A stretch of 50,389 nucleotides of DNA, taken from NCBI GenBank assembly GCA_017881025.1, contig JADGRJ010000003.1, positions 1 through 50,389 on the forward strand, written 5' to 3'. The notes below the pieces were generated by a model. The model had not been told where the DNA came from. It did not search any database and saw nothing but the letters and a program-made list of their open reading frames with translations. The DNA is from Rhizobacter sp. Lineage in GTDB: Bacteria > Pseudomonadota > Gammaproteobacteria > Burkholderiales > Burkholderiaceae_C. The translations under genes were made by a program, and so were the position numbers. The first letter of the stretch is position 1; the number at the start of each line of letters is the position of its first letter. Shown here one piece after another: positions 29,375 through 38,773 of the stretch.

Positions 29375-30671
29375 GACGCCGGGCGTCGAGATCGCCGTCG
29401 TCGGCGCCGGCTGGGCTGGCCTCGCCGCCGCCGTGGAAGCGACCGGCGCGGGAGCGCGCGTGACGCTGTTCGAGATGGCGCCGGCACCGGGCGGCCGCGC
29501 CCGCGATGTCGTCTCGCACGGCGGCGTGCTCGACAACGGCCAGCACATCTGCATCGGCGCGTACAGCGAGACATTGCGCCTGCTGCGCGAGGTCGGCGTC
29601 GCCGAGACGTCGGTCTTCGAGCGGTTGCCGCTGACGCTGGTCGACGCCCAAGGGCGCGGCCTGCGAATGCGACCCGGCGCGCCGCTGCCCGCGTTCGCGC
29701 GCGCGGTCCTCGGCCGGCGCGGCTGGTCGTGGCGGGAGCGGATCGCCCTGCTTCGCGTCGCCTCGCGCTGGCGCCGCCCCGGCTTTCGCGCGATGCCCGG
29801 GGAGACCGTCGCCGACCTCGCCGCCGCGTTGCCGGCCGCCGTGCGGCGCGAGTTCATCGAGCCGCTTTGCGTCGCCGCGCTCAACACGCCGATGGCCGAG
29901 GCGAGCAGCGCGGTCTTCCTGCGCATCCTCCACGACGCCCTGGCAGGAAGCCCGGGCGCCGCCGACCTGCTGCTGCCGCGCCGCCCGCTCGGCGAGGTCT
30001 TCCCCGCGCCGGCGCTCGCCTGGCTCGAGCAAAGGGGCGCGACGATCCGCCACGCCCATCGCGTCGCGGCGATCGATCGCGACGGCGCCGGCTGGCACGT
30101 CGACGGCGTTCGCGCCGATCGCGTCGTCATCGCCGCAAGCGCGATCGAGGCGGCGCGGCTGGCGGCGCCGCATGCCGGCGGCTGGGCCGCCCTCACCGCC
30201 GCGCTCCGCCACGAGCCGATCGCCACCGTCTACGCGCGCAGCGCCGGCTGCACCCTGCCCGAGCCGCTGCTCGCCCTGCACGCCGACGACGCCCGTCCGG
30301 CGCAGTTCGTCTTCGATCGCGGCCGGCTCGGCGGCGACACCGGGCTGCTCGCATTCGTCATCAGCGGCGCCGCCCTGTGGGTCGAGCGCGGTGCCGCCGC
30401 TACCGAGGCGGCGACGCTCGCGCAGGCGAACGGCGAGCTCGGCCGCTTCCTGCGCGCGCCACTCGAGGTCGTGCGGACCGTGATCGAGAAGCGCGCGACC
30501 TTCGCCTGCACGCCAGGGCTCGTGCGTCCGCCGATGGCGATCGCGGCCGGACTCGTCGCCTGCGGCGACTACATCGAGGGCCCCTATCCGGCGACGCTCG
30601 AAGGCGCGATCCGCAGCGGCGTTGCCGCCGCGCGCGCCGCGATCGGCCGATCGGGCGAGAATTCGGCATGA
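29373..30671 (+). CDS. hpnE: Hydroxysqualene dehydroxylase HpnE
   Basis: FAD-dependent amine-oxidase-fold enzyme reducing hydroxysqualene to squalene. It starts with GTG 29373 and has 432 residues. The N-terminal dinucleotide fold is VVGAGWAGLAAAVEA with acidic strand end LFE and GGRARD. HGGVLDNGQHICIGAY near 48-64 is a family signature, and the C-terminus has VACGDYIEGPYPATLEGAIRSG, the second FAD contact. Third gene of hpnCDE, it overlaps the IclR regulator gene by 4 nt (ATGA). Confidence 0.92.
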   Translation: MTPGVEIAVVGAGWAGLAAAVEATGAGARVTLFEMAPAPGGRARDVVSHGGVLDNGQHICIGAYSETLRLLREVGVAETSVFERLPLTLVDAQGRGLRMRPGAPLPAFARAVLGRRGWSWRERIALLRVASRWRRPGFRAMPGETVADLAAALPAAVRREFIEPLCVAALNTPMAEASSAVFLRILHDALAGSPGAADLLLPRRPLGEVFPAPALAWLEQRGATIRHAHRVAAIDRDGAGWHVDGVRADRVVIAASAIEAARLAAPHAGGWAALTAALRHEPIATVYARSAGCTLPEPLLALHADDARPAQFVFDRGRLGGDTGLLAFVISGAALWVERGAAATEAATLAQANGELGRFLRAPLEVVRTVIEKRATFACTPGLVRPPMAIAAGLVACGDYIEGPYPATLEGAIRSGVAAARAAIGRSGENSA

Positions 30672-31435
30672 GGAAGAGCGAGGGCCGCAGCATCACGATC
30701 CAGGTGCTCGAACGCGCCTTCGGCCTCCTCGACCTGCTCGCGTCGCATCAGGAACCGATCACCCTGAAGGCGATCAGCGAGCAGAGCGGCCTGCATCCTT
30801 CCACCGCGCACCGCATCCTCAACGACCTGACGATCGGCCGCTACGTCGATCGCCCCGAGCCCGGCAGCTACCGCCTCGGCATGCGCCTGCTCGAGCTCGG
30901 CAACCTGGTCAAGGCGCGCCTCGACGTTCGCGACGCGGCACTCGGGCCGATGCGCGAGCTGCACAAGCTGACGCACCAGCCGGTCAACCTGTCGATGCGC
31001 CAGGGCGATGAGATCGTCTATGTCGAGCGAACCTACAGCGAGCGCTCGGGAATGCAGGTCGTCCGCGCCGTCGGCGGCCGCGCGCCGCTCCACCTGACGT
31101 CCGTCGGCAAGCTCTTCCTCGCCAACGACGACGCCCAGCGCGTCCGCGCTTACGCGGCGCGCACGGGGCTCGCCGGCCACACGCGCAACAGCATCACGGA
31201 GTTGCCCCGGCTCGAGCGCGAGCTGGCGCGGGTGAGCCAGTACGGCACGGCGCGCGACGACGAGGAGCTCGAGCTCGGCGTTCGCTGCATGGCGGCGGGG
31301 ATCCTCGACGACCAGGGCAAGCTCGTCGCGGGGCTCTCGATCTCGGCGCCCGCCGACCGCCTCGAGGAAGCGTGGCTCGAACGGCTGCGCGCGACGGCGG
31401 CGCGGATCTCGGCGAGCCTCGGCCACCGAGGCTGA
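30668..31435 (+). CDS. IclR-family transcriptional regulator
   Basis: One-component regulator of 255 residues. An N-terminal winged HTH (about 10-70, with LKAISEQSGLHPSTAHRIL as the recognition region) precedes a GAF-like effector domain with typical IclR sequences VGGRAPLHLTSVGKLFLA and GVRCMAAGILDDQGKLVAGLSISAP. The ATG overlaps the hpnE stop (ATGA), so it is made from the hpn transcript. Regulation of squalene synthesis or of an aromatic/organic acid pathway elsewhere are both possible; the effector is unknown. It converges on pbpG with a 28-base gap. Confidence 0.9.
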   Translation: MRKSEGRSITIQVLERAFGLLDLLASHQEPITLKAISEQSGLHPSTAHRILNDLTIGRYVDRPEPGSYRLGMRLLELGNLVKARLDVRDAALGPMRELHKLTHQPVNLSMRQGDEIVYVERTYSERSGMQVVRAVGGRAPLHLTSVGKLFLANDDAQRVRAYAARTGLAGHTRNSITELPRLERELARVSQYGTARDDEELELGVRCMAAGILDDQGKLVAGLSISAPADRLEEAWLERLRATAARISASLGHRG

Positions 31436-31463
31436 GGCGGCGGCACCCGCCGCAGCGAGGGCG

Positions 31464-32507
31464 TCAGAGCGTCGGCTTGTGCGCGTCGAGCGCCGCGGGG
31501 ACGACGCCCGGAACCGACGCGGTGATCCAGCGCCGGACGCGCTCGGCGTCGCCGATCCGCGAATACTTGCCGGCGGAATCGAGGAACACCATGATCAGGT
31601 GGCGCCCCGCCATCTTCGCCTGCATGACGAGGCAACGGCCCGCTTCCGAGATGTAGCCGGTCTTCTGCAGGCCGATGTCCCACTCCGGGCTCTTGACGAG
31701 GCCGTTGGTGTTGCGGAACTGGACGGCGCGGTTGCCGACCTCGACCATGTACTCGGGCGACGTCGAGAGTTCGCGGATGAGCTGGACCTCGTGCGCGGCC
31801 ATGACGAGCGTCGCCAGGTCGCGGGCGCTCGACTGGTTCGCGCTCGACAAGCCCGTCGGCTCGACGTAGTGGGTGTCGTTCATGCCGAGGGCGCGCGCCT
31901 TCTGGTTCATCGCCGCGACGAACGCGCGCAGGCCGCCGGGAAAGCTCCGGCCGAGGGCGTGCGCGGCGCGGTTCTCCGACGACATCAGCGCCAGGTGCAG
32001 CATCTCCTCGCGACGCAACTGGGTGCCGATGCGCAGGCGCGAGCGGCTGCCCTTCTCGGTGTCGATGTCTTCGTCGGTGATCGTGATCGTCTCGTCGAGC
32101 GGCTGGTGCGACTCGGTCACCACCATCGCCGTCATCAGCTTGGTGAGCGAGGCGATCGGCAGGATCGCCTGCGAGTTCTTGCTGAACAACACCTCGTTCG
32201 TGTCCTGGTCGAGAACCAGGGCGACGCCCGACTTCAGCTCGAGCGAATCGGCGGCCTCGTGCAGGCCGATCATCTGGCCGAACGACGGCTTGGCGGGCTC
32301 GACCCGGATCGCCGAGGCGTAGCGCAGGCCGTGGCGCCCGGAGCGGACGACCAGCACCTGGCGAACCTTGGCGTGGTGGGCGATCTTGGCCAGGCGCGAC
32401 GCGGCGGCGCGGCTTTTCGCCGGCTCCGGGGCGGCCTTGGCGGGCGCAGCGGCGCAGGTGGCGGCGAAGGCAAGCAGCAGGGCGGCTGGGAAAAGCTTGG
32501 CGGTCAT
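31464..32507 (-). CDS. pbpG: D-alanyl-D-alanine endopeptidase, PBP7 type
   Basis: Periplasmic low-molecular-weight penicillin-binding protein (S11 family) cleaving peptidoglycan cross-links. From ATG 32507 it has 347 residues with signal peptide TAKLFPAALLLAFAATCAAAPAKA. The active-site motifs are SLTK (Ser120, Lys123), SEN (177-179) and KTG (Lys282). An in-frame ATG at 32555 would place 16 hydrophilic residues before the signal peptide and is less likely. A basic linker (30-65) precedes the catalytic domain. It lies downstream of leuA but is separated by two terminators, so it is transcribed independently. Confidence 0.92.
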   Translation of the reverse strand: MTAKLFPAALLLAFAATCAAAPAKAAPEPAKSRAAASRLAKIAHHAKVRQVLVVRSGRHGLRYASAIRVEPAKPSFGQMIGLHEAADSLELKSGVALVLDQDTNEVLFSKNSQAILPIASLTKLMTAMVVTESHQPLDETITITDEDIDTEKGSRSRLRIGTQLRREEMLHLALMSSENRAAHALGRSFPGGLRAFVAAMNQKARALGMNDTHYVEPTGLSSANQSSARDLATLVMAAHEVQLIRELSTSPEYMVEVGNRAVQFRNTNGLVKSPEWDIGLQKTGYISEAGRCLVMQAKMAGRHLIMVFLDSAGKYSRIGDAERVRRWITASVPGVVPAALDAHKPTL

Positions 32508-32553
32508 CGGCAAGGGACGTCCTCGAGGCAGCGGGCGCGAGTCTATGGGAGGC

Positions 32554-32587
32554 AATAAAAACGCGCAAGATCAAAAGCTTGCGCGTT
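32554..32587 (-). terminator. Second intrinsic terminator after leuA
   Basis: aacgcgcaag (32560-32569) and cttgcgcgtt (32578-32587) pair over 10 bp with an 8-nt loop, followed on the minus strand by TTTTTATT. It also stands 47 bases upstream of the pbpG start and so delimits the pbpG promoter region. Confidence 0.85.
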
Positions 32588-32614
32588 GTTTCTAAAGTGA
32601 GACCGAAGCCACGA

Positions 32615-32632
32615 AAACGCCTCTTTCGAGGC
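32615..32632 (-). terminator. First intrinsic terminator after leuA
   Basis: gcctc (32619-32623) and gaggc (32628-32632) form a short GC-rich stem with loop tttc, followed on the minus strand by gTTTTC, 14 bases past the leuA stop. It is in tandem with the stronger hairpin at 32560-32587. Confidence 0.6.
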
Positions 32633-32646
32633 CTCTGCAAGCCGGC

Positions 32647-34188
32647 TCAGCCCTGTGCGGCGACCCGTTCCATCTTGCTGTGCAGCTTGTTCAACGCCGA
32701 CAGGTAGGCTTTCGCTGACGCGACGATGATGTCCGGGTCGGCGCCGACGCCGTTGACCACCCGGCCGCCGCGCTGCAGGCGCACCGTCACCTCGCCCTGG
32801 GATTCTGTGCTGCCCGAGGTGATCGCATTGACCGAATAGAGCAGCATTTCCGCCCCACTCGCGACTTTCGACTCGATCGCCTTGAGGCTGGCGTCGACCG
32901 GCCCGTCGCCATCGCTCGAGGCGCTGTGCACGATCTCGCCGGCAGCGAAGGAAACGCTGGCCTGCGGCCGGGCGCCCATCTCCGAATGCTGCGACAAGGC
33001 GATCAGCCGGTAGTGCTCGCGCTCGGCCGCGACCGCGCCTTCCATCGCCAGGGCGAGGATGTCCTCGTCGAAGATGTCGCTCTTGCGGTCGGCGAGCTCC
33101 TTGAAGCGCACGAACGCGGCGTTGACGTCGGCCTCCGACTCGAGCTCGATGCCGAGCTCCTTCAAGCGCTGCTTGAAGGCGTTGCGACCCGACAGCTTGC
33201 CGAGGACGATCTTGTTGGCGGCCCAGCCGACGTCTTCGGCGCGCATGATCTCGTAGGTGTCGCGCGCCTTCAGGACGCCGTCCTGGTGGATGCCCGAGGC
33301 GTGCGCGAACGCGTTGGCGCCGACCACCGCCTTGTTCGGCTGGACGACGAAGCCGGTCGTCTGCGCGACCAGGCGCGACGCCGGAACGATCTGGGTCGCG
33401 TCGACGCCGACCTCGAGGCCGAAGTAGTCGCGCCGCGTCTTCACGGCCATGACGACCTCCTCGAGCGAGCAGTTGCCGGCGCGCTCGCCGAGGCCGTTGA
33501 TCGTGCACTCGACCTGGCGCGCGCCGCCGATCTTGACGCCGGCGAGCGAGTTGGCGACCGCCATGCCGAGGTCGTTGTGGCAATGAACTGACCAGACCGC
33601 CTTGTCGGAATTCGGGATCTTCTTGCGCAGGTCGAGGAGGAACTCGCCGTACAGCTCGGGCACCGCGTAGCCGACGGTGTCGGGGATGTTGATCGTCGTT
33701 GCGCCCTCGGCGATCACGGCCTCGAGGACGCGGTAGAGGAACTCGGGGTCCGAGCGGTAGCCGTCCTCGGGCGAGAACTCGACGTCGCCGCTCAGGTTCC
33801 TCGCGAAGCGCACCGACAGCTTGGCCTGCTCGAAGACCTGCTCGCGCGTCATGCGGAGCTTCTTCTCCATGTGCAGGTCGCTGGTGGCGAGGAAGATGTG
33901 GATGCGGGTCGACTCGCCGCCCTTCAGCGCATCGGCGGCACGGGTGATGTCGCGGTCGTTGGCGCGGGCGAGCGAGCACACCGTCGAGCCCTTGATCGCG
34001 TGCGCGATCGCGCGCACGGCCTCGAAGTCGCCGTTCGACGACGCCGCGAAGCCGGCCTCGATGACGTCGACCTTGAGCCGCTCGAGCTGGCGGGCGATGC
34101 GCAGCTTCTCGTCCTTGGTCATCGAGGCGCCGGGCGATTGCTCGCCGTCGCGCAAGGTGGTGTCGAAGATGAACAGGCGGTCGGTCAC
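32647..34188 (-). CDS. leuA: 2-isopropylmalate synthase
   Basis: First committed enzyme of leucine synthesis, condensing acetyl-CoA with 2-oxoisovalerate. It has 513 residues from a GTG start at 34188 with AAGGA upstream. The TIM barrel opens with the metal-binding [16 protein letters not shown] (residues 8-23) and contains [19 protein letters not shown] and HASGIHQDG follow, and the C-terminal leucine-feedback domain spans about 390-513. A leucine-rich leader peptide and an intrinsic terminator precede the gene, indicating attenuation. It follows pssA and the ilvBHC genes on the same strand. Confidence 0.96.
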   Translation of the reverse strand: MTDRLFIFDTTLRDGEQSPGASMTKDEKLRIARQLERLKVDVIEAGFAASSNGDFEAVRAIAHAIKGSTVCSLARANDRDITRAADALKGGESTRIHIFLATSDLHMEKKLRMTREQVFEQAKLSVRFARNLSGDVEFSPEDGYRSDPEFLYRVLEAVIAEGATTINIPDTVGYAVPELYGEFLLDLRKKIPNSDKAVWSVHCHNDLGMAVANSLAGVKIGGARQVECTINGLGERAGNCSLEEVVMAVKTRRDYFGLEVGVDATQIVPASRLVAQTTGFVVQPNKAVVGANAFAHASGIHQDGVLKARDTYEIMRAEDVGWAANKIVLGKLSGRNAFKQRLKELGIELESEADVNAAFVRFKELADRKSDIFDEDILALAMEGAVAAEREHYRLIALSQHSEMGARPQASVSFAAGEIVHSASSDGDGPVDASLKAIESKVASGAEMLLYSVNAITSGSTESQGEVTVRLQRGGRVVNGVGADPDIIVASAKAYLSALNKLHSKMERVAAQG

Positions 34189-34203
34189 GGCGATTCCTTC
34201 GCA

Positions 34204-34240
34204 GAAAACAAAACGGCCCGCTGCGTTTGCAAGCGGGCCG
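34204..34240 (-). terminator. Attenuator terminator in the leuA leader
   Basis: On the minus strand 34233-34240 (cggcccgc) pairs with 34214-34221 (gcgggccg) over 8 bp around an 11-nt loop, followed by TTTTGTTTT. It ends 16 bases before the leuA GTG and 30 bases after the leader peptide stop. A terminator here makes no sense for pssA alone, since leuA is next, but fits an attenuator. I can find only a 5-nt complementarity (GGGCU/GGCCC) as a competing antiterminator; a fold is needed. Confidence 0.8.
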
Positions 34241-34269
34241 GACGGATCGAGACGTTGGGACGAGGTCGT

Positions 34270-34326
34270 TCAGCGAGCCCTGAAGGGTCGAAGAAGAAGC
34301 AGGAGGGCCAAACGGATTCGCAACAT
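34270..34326 (-). CDS. leuL: leuA leader peptide (attenuation)
   Basis: An 18-codon ORF reading MLRIRLALLLLLRPFRAR then TGA. Seven of its codons are leucine, including five in a row (CTC CTG CTT CTT CTT). It lies between pssA and leuA and is followed by an intrinsic terminator just before leuA. The layout matches classical leucine attenuation: ribosome stalling at the Leu run when charged tRNA-Leu is scarce would alter RNA folding and let transcription reach leuA. A GTG directly before the ATG is an alternative start. It is too short for standard gene finders and has no recognisable Shine-Dalgarno. Confidence 0.82.
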   Translation of the reverse strand: MLRIRLALLLLLRPFRAR

Positions 34327-34335
34327 CACCGGATC

Positions 34336-34365
34336 AATATAGCGCACCGCGCCTCACCGGTGCAA
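34336..34365 (-). promoter_or_regulatory. Candidate leuL-leuA promoter
   Basis: On the minus strand TTGCAC (34360-34365) and TATATT (34336-34341) are separated by 18 bases, a good sigma-70 match. The start would fall near 34328-34330, at or next to the GTG-ATG of the leader peptide, so the leader would be nearly leaderless. The -35 lies in the last codons of pssA. Confidence 0.6.
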
Positions 34366-35202
34366 GCCTTGTTCGTCGGGTTCGTCGGTCGATGTTGCAA
34401 TCACGCTCACCGGCTTGCCCTTCATCTTCTTCCACACGTACATGCCGTAACCGGAGACGCCGTAGGCGACGAACAGGCCGAAAAGCGCGCCCGGAACGTG
34501 GATGTTGATGACGGCGATGCCGAGCGCGATCAGGACGATGACGATGAACGGCACCGAGCGCTTGATGCTCAGGTCCTTGAAGCTGTAGAACGGAACGTTG
34601 GTCACCATCGTCAGCCCGGCGTAGAGAGTGAAGCCGAAGGTCACCCAGCCGAGCCACGGCCCTTCGCCCATGCCGTTGAAGCCCTGGTTGTCCATCAGCC
34701 AGATGAAGCCCATCACCAGCGCCGCGGCAGCCGGGCTGGGCAGGCCCTGGAAGAAGCGCTTGTCGACGACGCCGACGTTGGTGTTGAAGCGCGCGAGCCG
34801 CAAGGCCGTGCACGAGCAATAGACGAATGCGGCGATCCAGCCTGGCTTGCCGAGGCCGCGCAGGGCCCATTCGTAGGCGATCAGCGCCGGCGCGGCGCCG
34901 AACGAGACCATGTCGGAGAGCGAGTCCATGTGCTCGCCGAAGACGCTCTGCGTGTTGGTCATCCGCGCGACGCGGCCGTCGAGGCTGTCGAGCACCATCG
35001 CCGCGAAGACGCCGTACGCTGACTGCTAGAAGCGGCCGTTCATCGCCATCACCACCGCGTAGAAGCCGCCGAACAGCGCGCCGAGCGTGAACAGGTTGGG
35101 CAGGATGTAGATGCCCTTCCTGCGCCGCCGCGGCGGCAGCTCGACGACGTCGTCGGGCAGCTCGCTGTCGACGGAGGCGGCGACGCTCGGGCGCTCGACC
35201 AT
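34354..35202 (-). pseudogene. pssA: CDP-diacylglycerol-serine O-phosphatidyltransferase with in-frame TAG
   Basis: Membrane enzyme making phosphatidylserine, the precursor of phosphatidylethanolamine. The frame from ATG 35202 to the stop at 34354 would encode 282 residues, interrupted by one TAG (35026-35028) after ...VVMAMNGRF. The frame resumes as QSAYGVFAAMVLDSLDGRVAR, and no shift occurs. The CDP-alcohol phosphotransferase motif DGxxAR-x8-G-x3-D-x3-D is intact, as are the later membrane helices. Family members I recall have Glu here (FEQSA), so GAG to TAG is a one-base change. Sequencing error, true nonsense mutation and amber suppression remain open. It lies between ilvC and leuA, as in many betaproteobacteria. 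Confidence 0.85.
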
Positions 35203-35213
35203 CGAAGCCGGCC

Positions 35214-36743
<1,530 letters not shown>

Positions 36744-36747
<4 letters not shown>

Positions 36748-38525
36748 AGATCCTCCGATCCGAGCAGCATCTCGGTGATCCCCTTGCCGGCCTGCACCAT
36801 CGGCCAGACGTTCTCGGTCTGGTCGGTGCGGACGTCGAGGAAGACGGTGCGGTCCTTCAGGCGCAGCATCTCGCGCAGCGCCGGCTCGACCTCGCTCGGC
36901 TTGTCGATGCGGATGCCGACGTGGCCGTAGGCCTCGGCGAGCTTGACGAAATCGGGCAGCGCGTCCATGTAGCTGTGCGAATAGCGGCCGCCGTAGTCGA
37001 TCTGCTGCCACTGCCGCACCATGCCGAGGTAGCGGTTGTTGAGCGAGACGATCTTGATCGGCGTCTTGTACTGCAGGCAGGTCGAGAGCTCCTGGATGCA
37101 CATCTGGATCGAGCCCTCGCCGGTGATGCAGACGACCTCGGCGTCGGGCTTGGCGAGCTTGATGCCCATCGCGTACGGCAGGCCGACGCCCATCGTGCCC
37201 AGGCCGCCGGAATTGATCCAGCGGCGCGGCTCCTCGAAGCGGTAGTACTGCGCCGCCCACATCTGGTGCTGGCCGACGTCGGAGGTGATGTAGGTCTCGC
37301 GGTCCCTGGTGAGCTGCCAGAGCGTCTCGACGACGTGCTGCGGCTTGATCACGTCGCCGTTGCCCTTCGGGTAGGCCAGGCAGTCCTTCTTGCGCCACTC
37401 GTTGATCTGCGCCCACCACGGCGAGAGCGCCTTGACGTCGGGCTTGGACGCCGCCTCGCGGACCTGCGCGGTCAGCTCCTGCAGCACGTCCTTGACGTCG
37501 CCGACGATCGGCACGTCGACGCGGACGCGCTTGGAGATCGACGACGGGTCGATGTCGATGTGGATGATCTTCCTCTCGACCGACGCGAAGTGCTTCGGGT
37601 TGCCGATGACGCGGTCGTCGAAACGGGCGCCGACGGCGAGAAGGACGTCGCAGTTCTGCATCGTCATGTTCGCTTCGTAGGTGCCGTGCATGCCGAGCAT
37701 GCCGAGGAACTTGGGGTCGCTCGCCGGATAGGCGCCGAGGCCCATCAGCGTGTTGGTGCACGGGAAGCCGAGCAGGTCGACGAGCGCGCGCAGCTCGGCC
37801 CAGGCGTTGCCGATGACGACGCCGCCGCCGGTGTAGATGTAGGGCCGCTTGGCGGCCAGCAACAGCTGCGCCGCCTTCCTGATCTGGCCGCCGTGGCCCT
37901 TCTTCACCGGGTTGTACGAGCGCATCTCGACGCTCGCCGGGTAGTGGAACGGCGCGCGCGTCATCGACACGTCCTTCGGCACGTCGACGACGACCGGGCC
38001 GGGTCGGCCGGTGCGGGCGATGTGGAACGCCTTCTTCATCGTCATCGCGAGTTCGCGGACGTCCTTGACGAGGAAGTTGTGCTTGACGATCGGCCGCGTG
38101 ATGCCGACCGTGTCGCACTCCTGGAAGGCGTCGAGGCCGATCGCCGGCGTCGGCACCTGGCCGGTGACGATCACCATCGGGATCGAATCCATGTACGCGG
38201 TGGCGATGCCGGTGACCGCGTTCGTCACCCCCGGCCCGGAAGTCACGAGAGCGACTCCGACCTCGCCGGTGGCTCGCGCGTAGCCGTCGGCGGCGTGGAC
38301 CGCGGCCTGCTCGTGACGAACCAGGACGTGCTGGATCGTCTCCTGCTTGTAGAGCGCGTCGTAGATGTAGAGGACGGCACCGCCCGGATAGCCCCAGAGG
38401 TAGCGGACGTTTTCCGCCTGCAGGCAGCGGACCAGGATCTCGGAGCCGTTCGGCTCGGCGGGGGCGGGAGTGGGCGTGGCGGCCGTGGCAGGCGTGCGCT
38501 TCAGCGGGGGCGCTGAGGTTTCCAT
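36744..38525 (-). CDS. ilvB: Acetolactate synthase large (catalytic) subunit
   Basis: Thiamine diphosphate enzyme making acetolactate and acetohydroxybutyrate. From ATG 38525 it has 593 residues with a Pro/Thr/Ala-rich N-terminus. The TPP-activating glutamate is in RHEQAAVHAADGYAR (Glu72), the FAD-binding region FDDRVIGNPKHF is near 300, and the TPP motif begins GEGSIQM and ends SLNNRYLG. An AGGTGA ribosome binding site lies 6 nt upstream and contains the stop of a short uORF. The frame is open far upstream (to 38870) but that covers the promoter region and is rejected. Confidence 0.95.
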
Positions 38526-38530
38526 GATCT

Positions 38531-38563
38531 TCACCTCTGTGAATTTCTCTGACGAAAAACCAT
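38531..38563 (-). CDS. Short uORF coupled to ilvB
   Basis: A 10-codon ORF, MVFRQRNSQR then TGA, with a strong Shine-Dalgarno (GAGGAAAGG, about 7 nt upstream). Its stop lies 5 nt before the ilvB ATG, inside the ilvB ribosome binding site, so its translation should affect ilvB initiation. It has no run of Ile, Val or Leu codons, unlike an attenuator leader. An overlapping frame from GTG 38571 reads VHRWFFVREIHRG and is the alternative. Confidence 0.45.
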   Translation of the reverse strand: MVFRQRNSQR

Positions 38564-38609
38564 CGGTGCACCTTTCCTCGCCCTCGTGAGGCGGGTGCGG
38601 TGCCTGAGC

Positions 38610-38651
38610 CGATCGCCGAAGACCGCCGCGCTTCGGGCGGCCGGACGATCG
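38610..38651 (-). promoter_or_regulatory. Extended hairpin in the ilvB 5' untranslated region
   Basis: On the minus strand CGATCG (38646-38651) pairs with CGATCG (38610-38615); inside, CCG pairs with CGG and CCGCC with GGCGG, giving about 14 paired bases with small bulges. No T-run follows, so it is not an intrinsic terminator. It lies between the candidate ilvB promoter and the uORF. Confidence 0.4.
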
Positions 38652-38672
38652 AAAACTGTCGTGCAACCCGTA

Positions 38673-38681
38673 ATTATCGCA
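38673..38681 (-). promoter_or_regulatory. Candidate ilvB extended -10
   Basis: TGCGATAAT on the minus strand is an extended -10 element. Transcription from about 38666 would give a leader of roughly 140 nt with the hairpin and uORF. The same 13-base context (CCGATGYGATAAT) appears inverted at 38724-38736 for the sigma-factor gene. Confidence 0.5.
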
Positions 38682-38727
38682 TCGGCCGGCGCCCCTTCCC
38701 ACGCCGCCCGGCGCGCAGAAATGCCGA

Positions 38728-38736
38728 TGTGATAAT
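38728..38736 (+). promoter_or_regulatory. Candidate extended -10 for the ECF sigma operon
   Basis: TGTGATAAT on the plus strand is an extended -10 element, placing the start near 38743 and ruling out sigma-gene starts upstream of that point. It mirrors the ilvB element at 38673-38681, with 52 bases between the hexamers on opposite strands. Confidence 0.5.
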
Positions 38737-38773
38737 CGCGCCGCCCCGAGCTGCTGCAACTGGCGCGCTTTCC

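Noticed and set aside
31436-31463. GC-rich inverted repeat between the IclR gene and pbpG as a terminator
   Set aside because: The stem is short and no T-run is present on either strand, so it is not supported beyond position.
38600-38773. Longer sigma-factor start at 38600 (MPEPIAEDRR) or GTG 38729
   Set aside because: The candidate extended -10 at 38728-38736 lies downstream of these starts and the extra residues do not resemble the family.
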